A stretch of DNA of 64,000 nt from Trissonchulus latispiculum (GCA_030248195.1 JASAND010013578.1:1-64000); one strand, 5' to 3'. Positions 10,295 to 21,081 are shown, counted from the stretch's first letter. The notes: generated from the sequence alone by a model not told the origin. Translations and numbers: made by a program.

Positions 10295-12677
10295 GAGAGA
10301 AATTACTCCACACATGATAAGGAATGTTTAGCTATGAAATTTGGTATCGAACATTTTCGTCACTATTTGCATGGAGGCCCTCCCTTCACTTTATTTACAG
10401 ACCATTCTGCCTTGAGATGGTTAATGAAACATCCCCCTCGAAATTCTCGGTTAGCTAGATGACTTTTGACAAAGATGACAAATGACTTTTTCTGAATATG
10501 ATTTCGAAATCAAACATCGGAATAACCCACAACTTCGAAACGCTGACGGACTGTCACGAAATCCACTTTTCGCAGATATTGCTAAGGGTCTACTTGGGGA
10601 CGAAAAAGAGAATGATCGGAAATTCGTTCAAATTTATCAGGAGGAAAGTGAAGAGCTAGTTGCTCACATAAATTCCGTAGTCATTCGAAATGGAGCCCAG
10701 AGGGCTCGAGACCCTAATGTCTCAGTTGTCAACAAATTGCGCGCTAAGAAAGGGGTAACCACGGTTCGATCCAAAGTTTCGAAAATCTCGCAACCCTCTA
10801 GTTCTAGTAGCTCAGACGAAGAGAAGGGTCAACCCTCGCCGGAGAAGCAACCAAAACTGAAAGGCGCTGGTAAAATTTCCAGTTCGGATTCTGAAGAATC
10901 GGAACCCACGGTCAAAAGGACAGTTAGACCCAGAATCCTAGACCTAGACTACCCTAGCAAGGCATATGAGAAGTCCATAGAACCGCGATCCGAACGTCAA
11001 TCTTTGGATACTAGCCGTCCTAAACGAAATGACCCGGCTACAGCAATGTTTAGCGAGGTTTTTCACCATGCCGTACGCGATAACTCTAATGTTTCTCTTA
11101 ACCCTAAATCTTGGACAAAATTGCAAGCCTTGCAACGTGAAGATTTACTTTTGAAGGGGATTATAGATTACAAAGTTAACGGAAATCTACCCAGCAATTT
11201 TTATCTTGCTGTCAAAATTACTTCGCTAGCTGAGCAATGCGATATGCGCGATGACGTCTTAGTGCATTTAGAGAAAGTGAGAGATACCACTCTTGAAGTT
11301 TTAGCTGTACCCGAAAGTTTACGAGATGAGGCGCTTGCTGCATGTCATGATAGTCCTTACGCCGCACACAGTGGGCGAAATAAGACTTGTTTTCGATTGT
11401 CTCAACATTTTTGGTGGCCTGGAATGTATACGGATGTTAAACGTTGGGTGGAATCTTGCCCGCGCTGTCAAAAACGGAAAGGCCCACCCAAAAATCCAAA
11501 AGCACCTTTACAGCATGCTCCTATGGCTGTAGAGCCTTTTGAACGTGTTCACTGTGATCTCATGGACGTAAGCAAAGCTTCCAAAAGTGGTATGAAACAT
11601 ATTTTGAGTTTTGTCGACTCCTTTTCTAAATATGTCATTGCAATTCCTATTAAAAATAAGACAGCCTACACGGTGGCACAAAGTTTTCTCGAATTTGTTA
11701 TTTTGCAATATGGCTCACCAAAACTGCTCATTTCGGACCAAGGGAAGGAGTTTGTTGCGCTACTGAACAAGGAAATTTGCTCGCAAGTTCAAACTCGAAA
11801 ACTTGAAACTACTCGCTATCACCCCGCTGCGAATGGTCAAGTTGAACGTTGGCATCGGACTTTACTTGATATGTTAGCTACGGTAACCGAAAATCACTTA
11901 GAATGGGATAATATGGTCCCCTACTGCCAATTTGCCTATAACACTTCCATAAATTCGACTACAGGTGAAACTCCGCACTATCTTTTACACGCCTGGGATC
12001 CCGTTTTGCCTAGTGCAACTAACGTTTCTATACCTACTGACCGCAAATATTCAGGGTTTGATTATGTTAGAGAGGCGACTGAAGCCTTACAGTTAGCCTG
12101 GTCTTTAGCTCGTGAAAAAATAGGAGCTGCTCGAAAAATCCAGGATGCAAATTATAATCAAAATGCAGTTGAGCCGAAATTTCAAATTGGTGATTTGGTT
12201 ATGATTAAAGCATCTAATGTTGCAAAACGAGATCAGATTTACAAACTTTTGGATAAGAAAATTGGACCCTATCGTATAGAGAAAATTATTGGATGTGTCG
12301 CAGAGGTTTATCCCGCAGGAAATCGACGCGCGAAAAGAGTTAAAGTCCAGTTTAATAATATGTATCCTTGTGTCGAACCTCGTGTAATTACGGCACCTGT
12401 TCACGATCATGATGATTCAAATTCAGATAAAGACGAATCTCCTGCTCCTAAGGAGCGGCACTCGAAAGCTGCGAAAGTACCACCAGAACCAGAACCTCAT
12501 AAAACACCGCCTGCTGTTGATTCGTCCTCCGAGAATGAAGACCCTCGACCAGTCATTCGCAAACAGCCTAGCCGAAAATCTAAAATTACTCGTTCGGACA
12601 CCAGCCCAGAAAAACCGGCTGACAACCTCGAAAGCGAGTTCCACTTTCTCCTAAACAGAAAAGCGTTGCCCCTTTGA
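10295..12677 (+). pseudogene. RNase H end, integrase and C-terminal tail
   Basis: RNase H homology runs from 10295 in the old frame and moves to another frame near 10480 (an ATG at 10482 opens the new frame). The integrase has an HHCC zinc domain (H-x-H region near 11345, CPRC at 11458), and a core with D359, D419 and E455 (codons 11556, 11736, 11844). The 35-residue spacing between the last two is the classic D,D-35-E. A GPY/F-type module (KKIGPYRIEKI, near 12260) and a long charged Ser/Pro/Glu tail follow. It would insert the cDNA into chromosomes. The frame stops at 12677 inside a charged tail that continues in another frame into OTU. Confidence 0.85.
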
Positions 12678-13570
12678 AGGTTGCTGTTTCCTCCCAAGAT
12701 TCAGCTTCAGATTCCGATAGTATTCCCCAATTTATGGGTGAAGAATCTTTAACACCAGAAAAGGATCCCATTGCTTTTAACCGCAGGCATTTCTTTAATC
12801 CCGTGGATGCTCGTTGGCAACGTCATATGGCATTATTACGCGGGTTGCCAATTGACCATATCTTACCAGAGATGATGAGACACACCCCACTCCATGAGCC
12901 TTACGAGGTCATTAACGTTATTGGAGACGGGAATTGTTACTATCGTGCCATCTCCTTAGCCATTACTGGCTCTGAAGAGCATTGGGTACACATCAAGCGA
13001 GACCTACTTACCTTTCTTGAGACTTACGAGCATAAACGGCGTTTTCGTACACTTTTTAACGACTTGGAGTCAGTCAAGAATAGACTCACCAAAACCGCCG
13101 AATATGCCACTGATGATGAACTCTTTTTGACTGCTGCCTGGCTACGTACGCCTATACAGTCATATTCGAAGTTTGGTCCTGTTTGGGCTTGGCAACAATT
13201 CTTGCCAGACGCTTTGCTTGGATCAAGCCAAAGTTATGAGAAAAATTCACTTTATCTCTACAACGAGAACAGTGATCACTTCATGGTAGTGCTATCCGTG
13301 CAGACACCAGCCGGATACCAATGGCCTACCAAAAATGCACCCAAAATCTCGATTATGGAGTTGGTTTCAACCTCCTCCTCAAATCAGTCTTCCCCTGCCG
13401 ATGATCCTAAGAAATCCGGCAGATCCTCTGCACCTAATGTAGAGAAACTTTTCTCAGAAAGCCCTTTGTTTTCTGGGCCAAGTCCCCTTTTCCAGAATCC
13501 CTTTAGGAGGTCCAAACGTGGAAACGCCTCCTCCAGCCCTGCTTCGGGTCGTCACTCGTCTGAACAATAA
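12623..13570 (+). CDS. OTU-family cysteine protease domain
   Basis: This frame is open from 12623 and has no ATG before 12734; it overlaps the end of the integrase frame. It most likely continues the Pol chain after a frame change. The OTU signature is clear: VIGDGNCYYRAIS with catalytic Cys at codon 12935, and the matching NSDHFMVVLSV with catalytic His at codon 13277. The spacing (about 114 residues) suits OTU deubiquitinases. The tail is serine-rich. OTU proteins remove ubiquitin or ubiquitin-like tags; in a retroelement it could counter host tagging or trim the polyprotein, but that is inference. OTU domains have been reported in some retroelements. Confidence 0.75.
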   Translation, partial: QPRKRVPLSPKQKSVAPLKVAVSSQDSASDSDSIPQFMGEESLTPEKDPIAFNRRHFFNPVDARWQRHMALLRGLPIDHILPEMMRHTPLHEPYEVINVIGDGNCYYRAISLAITGSEEHWVHIKRDLLTFLETYEHKRRFRTLFNDLESVKNRLTKTAEYATDDELFLTAAWLRTPIQSYSKFGPVWAWQQFLPDALLGSSQSYEKNSLYLYNENSDHFMVVLSVQTPAGYQWPTKNAPKISIMELVSTSSSNQSSPADDPKKSGRSSAPNVEKLFSESPLFSGPSPLFQNPFRRSKRGNASSSPASGRHSSEQ

Positions 13571-14691
13571 GTTTGGACGCTAAACAGTGCTGTGATTGTA
13601 AAATAGAATTTGTATAAAATTTGTAGAAAATTATTGCCAAGTTTGTAAAGAAATTTGTAGAAATTTTTGAAACAGTGCACTGCACTCTAAGAATTGTATA
13701 GTTTTGATTGTCGTAACTTTATATTGACCAAACTTCCTTCTAGCGAATAGTGTTTTGATTTGTGAATAAGAGGTCTCGGTTATAACATCTGTACCGATGA
13801 TCTAGAACCTGGTTGTGTTAAAGTTGCTCCATGTTGGGCATTGCCTCAGTACACAACACCCGTACTGTAGGAAGAAATGTGTATTAGTTATTGCCGCCTG
13901 CTCCATGATGGGCACAGTACCTCGACTTCAACATCTATCGATGGTATAGGCATAAAATTCGCAGGAGTTAGGTCTTCGGGCTAAGCCCATGTATCGCCCT
14001 CGGGAATTCTTATCCGAATTGGGCATCGATAACAATGCTTGTGTAGAAAATCTAGGTTTGTAATTCAGCTAATCTAGAACCATAAAAATGTTAGAAAATT
14101 ATAGAAATACCACAAAAATAACGAATGTACTGTATAATTTAATAAATGTAAACCCTCTACGTAAGTTAATGTCATCATTGTAAAATAAATATCTATAATA
14201 GAGTTCTATTATTGTACAGACTGCTAGAATAAAAGAAAACTCCTCATAAAAAGCAATATAAAACATAGAAAATCCTTAAAAATATCAAAACCATTATTCT
14301 TCTTCCTCTTTCTTCGTTAGAATAATATTATGATATAGTATAACTGGTAAGTGTTATTTGTAGTGATGCGATATCCGAAAGTATCAAGTATTGATTGTGT
14401 CTTTAACTTGCTGACAATTTATAACTTCTCATTCTGAAATCGCTGACATAGTAACTTTAGATAGTGTAGTTTGTTAGGTTCAGCTGACTTCTTCTTTCCC
14501 TGAGTGCTTGATTTTGTGTATATGTTCCATGGATACTTACTTAAACGTTCATAGGTCTCCTCTCGTCTCTAACTGTGGGTTGCTTGAGTGAATGATCGTT
14601 ATTGCTAATTAGTGTGGATAGTTTTATTAACAGAGCATGGTGTTGCTAGGAATGTTCTTACTAAAAGTTAGCATGAAATTTAGATTTATGA
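13571..14691 (+). other. Non-coding gap between OTU and accessory gene 1
   Basis: About 1.1 kb inside the retroelement with no long ORF. It becomes AT-rich after 14050. A possible 3' splice site (TTTTATTAACAG at about 14621-14632) lies some 60 bp before the ATG of accessory gene 1 and could serve a spliced mRNA. No domain or repeat family is recognised. Confidence 0.4.
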
Positions 14692-15318
14692 ATGGCTCCC
14701 AAGTTGGTTGTAACGTCAGTTGAATCGGATGAAAAGATTGAAGGTGTTGCTGATCCAGAGTTTCCCTTGCCGTTAGATTGTCCTGAAACCTTAAGAGGTC
14801 CTCATCGTTGGAGTAGTGATTTGCCCGAAGGTCTCAGAATGGAGCCTGGAATGATTGATATCTACACAGATCCCCGTAGAGCTGAGTTGTTTCGTCCTAA
14901 TGTGCGTGTGCATTTAGTGTCCCAAATTGCCCAAATTTGCACGTTTTTGTGCTTGCAGTGTTTTTGGAGAGTGGGTTTAAGTTTTTATGGAGTTCCATTC
15001 GTGATTTTTCCATTGTCTGATGATGTGCGTTTGTCCCGTGATCCTCATAAGTTGCGTCTGCTTGAGCTTGTTCCCTCGTTAGGAGGTGGAATGTTTCGTT
15101 GCCCTAACATTAGGTGTCAGTGTCCCACAGTTGTTATTTTACATGAGCATGAGGATTGGTATTATGGTAACGGTGTGCAAGTGTTGCCTGCAGAGGCTAG
15201 GTTTCTGTTAAATAACATCCATCGTGTGTTCCCGTTGCATGTCCCGTGTGACGTCTTAGATTATCGTATGCGTATGTTTGGTGAGTGTCCACCATTTCAT
15301 CCTATAATCCTTAACTGA
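14692..15318 (+). CDS. Accessory protein 1, CxxC/CxxxxC type, unknown function
   Basis: A 208-residue ORF with a good ATG (14692). I do not recognise the family. It is clearly paralogous to the next ORF: both have an LCxxCFW-type motif followed by SFYGVPF or SYFGVPF, then FRCPN and a VILHE/IILHE block. Four cysteines (C87, C90, C137, C142, with an extra C144) are spaced like a zinc ribbon. Conservation of the pair suggests selection, and the place between pol and the 3' LTR is where retroviruses keep accessory genes. No signal peptide or membrane segment is obvious. Codon use is T-rich, unlike the pol region. Function cannot be inferred; metal binding is a guess from cysteine spacing. Confidence 0.65.
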   Translation: MAPKLVVTSVESDEKIEGVADPEFPLPLDCPETLRGPHRWSSDLPEGLRMEPGMIDIYTDPRRAELFRPNVRVHLVSQIAQICTFLCLQCFWRVGLSFYGVPFVIFPLSDDVRLSRDPHKLRLLELVPSLGGGMFRCPNIRCQCPTVVILHEHEDWYYGNGVQVLPAEARFLLNNIHRVFPLHVPCDVLDYRMRMFGECPPFHPIILN

Positions 15319-15504
15319 GTTCCTGATCCTTAAGACCATAAGTTCCATTTAAGATCCCTTTTCCTTATCTGTCCTGATCCTTTAGTCCTTAGTTCAATCT
15401 TTATGTAGACATTAGAGTAGAAGCAAATATAATACAGTGTGTGCGTGGAGTGAATGTTTAACTTACCCTTAAGATCCTAATTTCCCTTTTTGTTTTGTAG
15501 AATC

Positions 15505-16257
15505 ATGTCAAGTTACGTTACCCGTTGGTTGGCCCAGTGTGATCTGTTGAGTGAGGAGAGTGATGATGATTATCATTCGGCAGCTGCCTACCTGCCGTCG
15601 TCCTGGTCTTCCTCTTCTTCTTCTTCTTCGTCCTCTTCTTCTTCGCCGTCGTCCGGCATTCCGTGCTGGAGTCGTTCCCCTTCCGTCCTGCAGAAGGTCC
15701 ATCGGTTGAGATATGATCCCGGTCCCCCGGAGAGCTGTTGTCCATCGTCCGCTCAGCGAGGTCCAATGCGAGCCGAAAGCCAATTGCCGCCGGAGCTGAA
15801 GATGCTCCACCACCGTGGTCAGCGAGATGTCATCTACTGTGCGCCAGGTGCTAATGATAAGTTTGTTCCCCTCCGCCCCCTCTGTGTGTTGAGTTCTGAT
15901 GTGGTTGCGTGTTGCACTCTGTTGTGTGTGAACTGTTTTTGGAAATTTAGTTTAAGTTATTTTGGAGTGCCTTTCCGTTTTGTTCCTGCACCTACTAAGT
16001 TCCAGTTTTATGATTTTCCTACTAAGTCTTCTCTGTTGAGTTTAGTTCTTCCTAACCGTTCGCCTGTTTTCCGTTGTCCTAACAGGATCTGTTTGAGTTC
16101 TTCTACCATCATTTTGCATGAGATCCCTAATTGGCGTTTGCATGGCCCGTTCACTATTCGTAACCGGCATCCCATTTTTGTTGAAACTTTGTTGGATTGT
16201 TTGCCTTGTTTGCATGACCCTCCCATTCCGGAGGATTTTCTGAGTGTTGACTTTTAA
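15505..16257 (+). CDS. Accessory protein 2, paralogue of accessory 1
   Basis: A 250-residue ORF. I choose the ATG at 15505, because a strong 3' splice site (CCCTTTTTGTTTTGTAG, ending at 15500) lies four bases before it, suggesting a spliced transcript. The N-terminus is acidic (SEESDDDY) and then has a serine run of about a dozen residues. The C-terminal 140 residues match accessory protein 1: C141-x2-C144 with FW after it, SYFGVPF, C191-x4-C196 and IILHE. This gene arose by duplication within the element or shares an ancestor with its neighbour. No known domain is recognised. Confidence 0.65.
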   Translation: MSSYVTRWLAQCDLLSEESDDDYHSAAAYLPSSWSSSSSSSSSSSSSPSSGIPCWSRSPSVLQKVHRLRYDPGPPESCCPSSAQRGPMRAESQLPPELKMLHHRGQRDVIYCAPGANDKFVPLRPLCVLSSDVVACCTLLCVNCFWKFSLSYFGVPFRFVPAPTKFQFYDFPTKSSLLSLVLPNRSPVFRCPNRICLSSSTIILHEIPNWRLHGPFTIRNRHPIFVETLLDCLPCLHDPPIPEDFLSVDF

Positions 16258-17566
16258 GTTTGTCTAGTTGAGGTGCAACTATCTAGATTGTAACATCAGC
16301 CCTTCTAGACTCCCAGTTGCTTATACCTATGATTTCATTATGATAAGTTAGTAGAGTAGGAAGTTCTCACAGATAACAATTAATATAACATAGTTAGTTG
16401 CACCCATCAGTTTCCTTTCATTTCTTTCTGTTCTTTTCCTTTCCTTTCCTTTTCTTTTCTGCACTGTTTTTCTCCGTTGCTTGTATGCTTATTTTTAGTT
16501 GAGTACAGAATTCGGCAGTACTGAGTTTACTCCCACTTACGGCATGTCCGGACCCAAGAACCCTTAGGCATACAGCGAATACTGCCCAGTTGTGTCCGTA
16601 ATTATGCACGAACTTTATTCGGTTTCACTCTAACCACCTCCACCTCTTAACCTAGTTGTTGTAGAGCTTGATTTGATTACTAACGCACACTGGAATTGAT
16701 AGAGAACGTTTAATTGATGGAATTAAAAATACTAATTATGAAGTAGCACGTATTAAACTGATAGTAGCTGTTTCGTTAACCATGCATGTCGTGTACTAGT
16801 TTCAGATTCTTTCTTTTCTGCACAGTTTGGTTCCAGTTACAGCACCCTTCACCATGGATCTGGAAGCACAGCACACCCACATTTGGATTTGTCATGAGTT
16901 TCACTTTATTGTCGGTTTTTTGTTCTTAGTTTTGAGATTCGAGTTCGAAAAGAGAGAGAGCGAGTTTCGGATAGATTTTACAGTTGATTTCAAGGGATGA
17001 TTTACAAAATATCGAATAAAAAGCTGACACTTTGGTTTCAACCGTCTTCATTAAAAGACTTATTGTGGTGCTATCAAATTCCGTCTTAGAGAAAATGGAT
17101 CTAGGCTAATTTTACCCGACCTTTAGACCAACTTTCTCTTGTTTTTAGGCCAACTTTTCCTGTTACTAGGCTGATTTTTCCTAGTGCTAGAATTTACTGT
17201 TCGTGAGAATCAGAGTATTGCTGACGTTATAGTCATTGTGGAAAATGGAAATATTAACTGTGGTTGTGTATATTTGCTGACTAAAAAGTTTTGGGAAGTT
17301 TGTGGAACCACGTATACATTTACTGAGCTGACTGTCCTATTTCTTAAGTTCCGTCCTAGAGTTTGTGAAAGCTGACACAAATTTTCCCTTGAGTGTTTTC
17401 TCCTTGCGAATAAAAGTTAGATACTTCCCCTGGTGGACAGAATAAGGTCCTCGAGTGATTATTTCGTCGGTAGCTAGGCATGATTGCTAGCTACCCTTGT
17501 TTAACCTTACTTATTTGTGTGTGTTCGATTTTAGGCTGAATCTCAGCAGTGGTGTTTTTCTGGTTT
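16258..17566 (+). other. Non-coding 3' part of retroelement
   Basis: No credible gene. It holds a pyrimidine-rich patch (about 16420-16460), an inverted GCTAGCTA/TAGCTAGC-type stem near 17470-17495 and T-rich lines with recurring TTTTCCTR around 17100-17190. A 63-codon ORF at 17184-17375 lacks any recognisable feature. Confidence 0.4.
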
Positions 17567-17615
17567 CTTGGTCCAGTGGTGGTTGGTCCGATGGTTCGAT
17601 TCCCGGCCAGCAACG
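17567..17615 (+). repeat. tRNA-like A and B box remnant
   Basis: TTGGTCCAGTGG fits a Pol III A box (tRNA-Glu type) and GGTTCGATTCCCGG a B box, only about 25 bp apart, so an intervening part seems deleted. It stands directly before the minisatellite. It may be the stump of a SINE or a captured tRNA fragment. Confidence 0.4.
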
Positions 17616-17619
17616 TCAG

Positions 17620-18380
17620 CATTCCCCCGTCAGACCCTATCCCGGTCGCCAGAACAGCGTCAGCGTCAGCGTCAACGTCAGCATCGTCAGCATCCCCCGT
17701 CAGACCGTATCCCGGTCGCCAGAACAGCGTCAGCGTCAGCGTCAGCGTCAACGTCAGCATCGTCAGCATCCCCCGTCAGACCGTATCCCGGTCGCCAGAA
17801 CAGCGTCAGCGTCAGCGTCAACGTCAGCATCGTCAGCATCCCCCGTCAGACCGTATCCCGGTCGCCAGAACAGCGTCAGCGTCAGCGTCAGCGTCAACGT
17901 CAGCATCGTCAGCATCCCCCGTCAGACCGTATCCCGGTCGCCAGAACAGCGTCAGCGTCAGCGTCAGCGTCAACGTCAGCATCGTCAGCATCCCCCGTCA
18001 GACCGTATCCCGGTCGCCAGAACAGCGTCAGCGTCAGCGTCAGCGTCAACGTCAGCATCGTCAGCATCCCCCGTCAGACCGTATCCCGGTCGCCAGAACA
18101 GCGTCAGCGTCAGCGTCAACGTCAGCATCGTCAGCATCCCCCCGTCAGACCGTATCCCGGTCGCCAGAACAGCGTCAGCGTCAGCGTCAGCATCAACGTC
18201 AGCATCGTCAGCATCCCCCGTCAGACCGTATCCCGGTCGCCAGAACAGCGTCAGCGTCATCGTCAGCATCATCATCAGCGTCAGCATCATCGTCAGCGTT
18301 AACATCATCGCCAGTATCAGCACCGTCAGCATCAGCATCGTCAGCGCCATCATCATCATCCTCATCATCATCATCCTCAT
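17620..18380. repeat. GTCAGC-rich minisatellite
   Basis: About eight or nine tandem units of roughly 64-76 bp. Each has a fixed core (CCCCCGTCAGACCGTATCCC plus GGTCGCCAGAAC) and a variable number of six-base GTCAGC-type steps. It decays at the right into CAT/CATCAT runs (18240-18380). All three forward frames stay open across it, giving Arg/Gln, Ser/Val and Ser/Ala repeats; this follows from the repeat lacking stop codons and is not good evidence for a protein. It lies within the retroelement, upstream of the 3' LTR. Confidence 0.85.
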
Positions 18381-18833
18381 CAGATCTCCTGCCTGTGGCC
18401 CTGCCTGGCCACCTAACCTCCAACAGAACTGCTTGGACTATTGCCACAGTGACTGCCGAACTGTTTGGATTTCTGCCACAGATGATTCCTGGTCCCATCC
18501 TGCTCCGGCGCTGGTTGCCATGACTTGGTAACCTACTCCCTATAGACTGTTGGGAGTAGCTACAAACTCTCTTAGCGCCACCCTGATTCAGACCCTGGTC
18601 TAAAAAGTGAACAGTTTCATAAAATGTATGCATAAATGTATTGCTCTTATACACTGCGGTTTCTTCCTTTTGCCTAAAAAGGTTGGTAACTTTACTTGTG
18701 TTTGCTGAGTGGTTAGCTGTGAATGTTCGTGGTTGTGCCCCCGGTTTGCTCCTTTCGTCCTAAAAGGTTCCTCGGATTGACTCCTTTGGCTGACTACAGC
18801 TACTGTCATATTTGAGTGCAAAGAAAAAGAAAT

Positions 18834-18869
18834 TTTAAAGAAAGAAAGAAAGAAAGAAAAGAAAAGAAA

Positions 18870-18948
<79 letters not shown>

Positions 18949-18949
18949 T
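18834..18949. repeat. (GAAA)n microsatellite
   Basis: About 116 bp of nearly pure purine (GAAA) repeat. A second tract at about 19196-19281 follows a short CTTT run, so the two can pair as inverted or slipped structures. ORFs across both are repeat artefacts. Confidence 0.9.
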
Positions 18950-19184
18950 CCAATAATTTGAATTTACCCTGGCCTGGCCCTCAATGTTGTGATATTTGAT
19001 CTCTACCTTTTGCTTAACACTGACTTTGATGTAAACTTGGCTTCTTCTACTACACTACGCACGCATATATGCACGGACAGAGCCTGTGTATTAAGCCCAA
19101 GGTTTCCAAAACAAATGTCAATCAAATGTTGGACTGACCTTTGTTATCAAGAAACTTTGATTCTTGCCCCCTCTTTTCTTCCTT

Positions 19185-19198
19185 TCTTTCTTTCTTTA

Positions 19199-19242
<44 letters not shown>

Positions 19243-19285
19243 AAAGAAAAGAAAAAGAAAGAAAGAAAAGAAAGAAAGAATCTTT
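19185..19285. repeat. CTTT/GAAA microsatellite with hairpin
   Basis: A short CTTTC run turns directly into (GAAA)n at about 19196, forming an inverted pair. It lies about 145 bp upstream of the 3' LTR. It is purine-rich but not adjacent to the LTR, so it is not an obvious polypurine tract. Confidence 0.8.
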
Positions 19286-19428
19286 CTTTCCACTGAAATA
19301 TGACAGTAGCTGTAAAACCTAATCTGGCAAACTGTGAAGATTGCTTGTCTGGTATTTCGTTTTGTCTGTTTTTGTCTGTATATTTTGCCCCCCTAGTGTA
19401 ACTTTACCGGCTTTTTTATTGTGTGAAG

Positions 19429-21060
19429 TGTGATGGGTAGCCTACGTTTTGGCTGTTTTTGTCTGTATATTTTGGGGCCACTCTAATCTTTGTATTGCCC
19501 CTACTGTCCAGAGCCTACGAATCTTGACTGTCCAGAGCCTACGAATCTTGAATATGGAAAAGAAAGGTTTGAAATTGAAATGAAAGCGTACAGAATTGAC
19601 AAAAAGAACGATGTAACACTTTTGTTGGTTGTTGTTTGTTTGTTTGTTTGTTTGTTTGTTTGTTTGTTTGTTTGCTTAATTGTTTAATTGTGGTTAACCT
19701 AATCCGACAGCTAATACTATTAACTAATTGTACATTTTAATTGTGGTTATTGTGGTTAACTAATTTTAATTGTGGTTAACATGACGACTCTAGCCCCCTG
19801 TTTGTGACTGTGGGTGTGCATGGAAATTTCCTGTTTGTGTCTATTGCTGGGGTCGGTAACTGATTTATCTGAAAGTGGTCGACGAAAATATTTGACAAAC
19901 TACTTACCTGGGGAGTTTTTCGTCCCCAGGTAAGCCTCTTAGAAACCAATTTAGAAACGATAAGAAACGTTTTCCTTTCTAATCGGAAAAATTATGGCCG
20001 CTCGGTAAAAGACTTCCAACAGGCACCGCAAAATCCTGACTGACAGTTCAGTCAGGACAAAGAGCGATAAGCTGGGTGAGTGACCCAGTCTCTGTTTTGT
20101 TTTTCTCCAAGAGTCAGTCTTGGGGTGGACTCAGTGTAAGACGGTCGCACTTTTCTCTCTTCTTGTTGGTTACTATAGCTCAGGGTGAGCACAGTTCTTT
20201 TTGGTCGCTGACAGAGCGTTGACTCAGAAGGAGTCTGTTTTTCTTTTCTGATCTCGGTCGTCGTCTTTGCAGTCTACAGTTGAATACTAACCCCGGACCA
20301 AGCAATATTCTATCTATACCGCCTATTTCATTTTGCATTTTGCCTAGCCAGATTGTTTGGATCATCACCTCGGTAAGCGTAAGTCGGTCAAGAGGTCAGG
20401 CCGTTGGCCAGTTTGATTACCCAACTGAAGCAGTCACTTTCGAGAATTTGAGCTATTTTGCAGTCAGTTTTTGGGCTTGTTTGAATGTAACTTTAACTCG
20501 GGGTTTTCTAAATTTCATCGTATGTTTGGTATGCTCATTGTGTATGCACTGTGTACAGTCAGGTCTCTCAAGTTGTTGATATTGCCGTATTATTTGAAAT
20601 CGTTGTTGTAATCTTGCGTAACTCTTCCTGTGAAACTGTCTGTGCGATTGTATTCCTAGTTAATAGAACCCTAATAATTCTTAGTCTTTTCTCTCATAGG
20701 AATTAGCAGTAGATCTTGATTGTACTTAATAGGGTGAGCGAATTTGCCACAAAAATCATTAGCACGAATTGGACGTGTATTAATTTGATTAAGCTGCTGT
20801 ATTTCTTGTGTTCCCAATTAGTCTCAAATAGTCTCTGTGAATTACTTAGTGTGACCGTGTCACTATACCTGGAGAAGGGGTACCGGTATTTGAGTAGAGC
20901 AAGATAGCTGACCTATACTCTTTCTAAATTGTAATAACTTGGGCTAATTTGTGGGTTGGAGGCGTAAATCCCCTGGAAAGTCCTAAGAGAGCGTAAAATC
21001 CAGTGCAACCGAGAGTTAAGCTTTGATTAAAATAAACCCTAGAAAGCCTATTTTATTACA
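19429..21060 (+). repeat. 3' LTR of the giant retroelement
   Basis: About 1632 bp, starting TGTGATGGGT and ending TTTTATTACA. It contains a 22-bp direct repeat near 19510 (two copies of a unit containing CAGAGCCTACGAATCTTGA), a (GTTT)n run at about 19630-19673 and repeats of TTAATTGTGGTTAAC (19680-19785). The final 135 bp are identical to the 5' LTR; the rest is well diverged with many indels. The base run just upstream is not strongly purine, so the polypurine tract is unclear. Confidence 0.75.
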
Positions 21061-21081
21061 TATAAAGTAAGCTACACATCG

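Larger units (their letters stand above)
1532..21064 (+). mobile_element. Giant gypsy-like LTR retroelement, about 19.5 kb
   Basis: The element runs from 1536 to 21060 and is bounded by a 4-bp target duplication TATA (1532-1535 and 21061-21064), as expected for Ty3/gypsy-type integrases. LTRs begin TGTGATGGGT and end TTTTATTACA. Internal order: leader, Gag, Env-like protein, two aspartic proteases, reverse transcriptase, RNase H, integrase, OTU domain, two accessory genes, minisatellite, simple repeats. Env sits between Gag and Pol, which differs from usual retroviral and errantiviral order (env last). The copy carries several frame breaks, so it is probably not autonomous now. The size is far above the 5-10 kb of common gypsy elements; giant LTR families are known in some animals and plants, but I cannot place this one in a named family. 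Confidence 0.85.

Noticed and set aside
15508..15813. Minus-strand basic ORFs
   Set aside because: Shadows of the serine run in accessory gene 2.
17985..18953. Long minus- and plus-strand ORFs over the minisatellite and GAAA tract
   Set aside because: They consist only of repeat-encoded Arg/Gln, Ser/Val, Leu/Thr or Phe/Leu/Ser runs; openness follows from the repeat lacking stops.
19196..19281. Polypurine tract of the giant element
   Set aside because: It is about 145 bp from the 3' LTR; a polypurine tract should adjoin the LTR.
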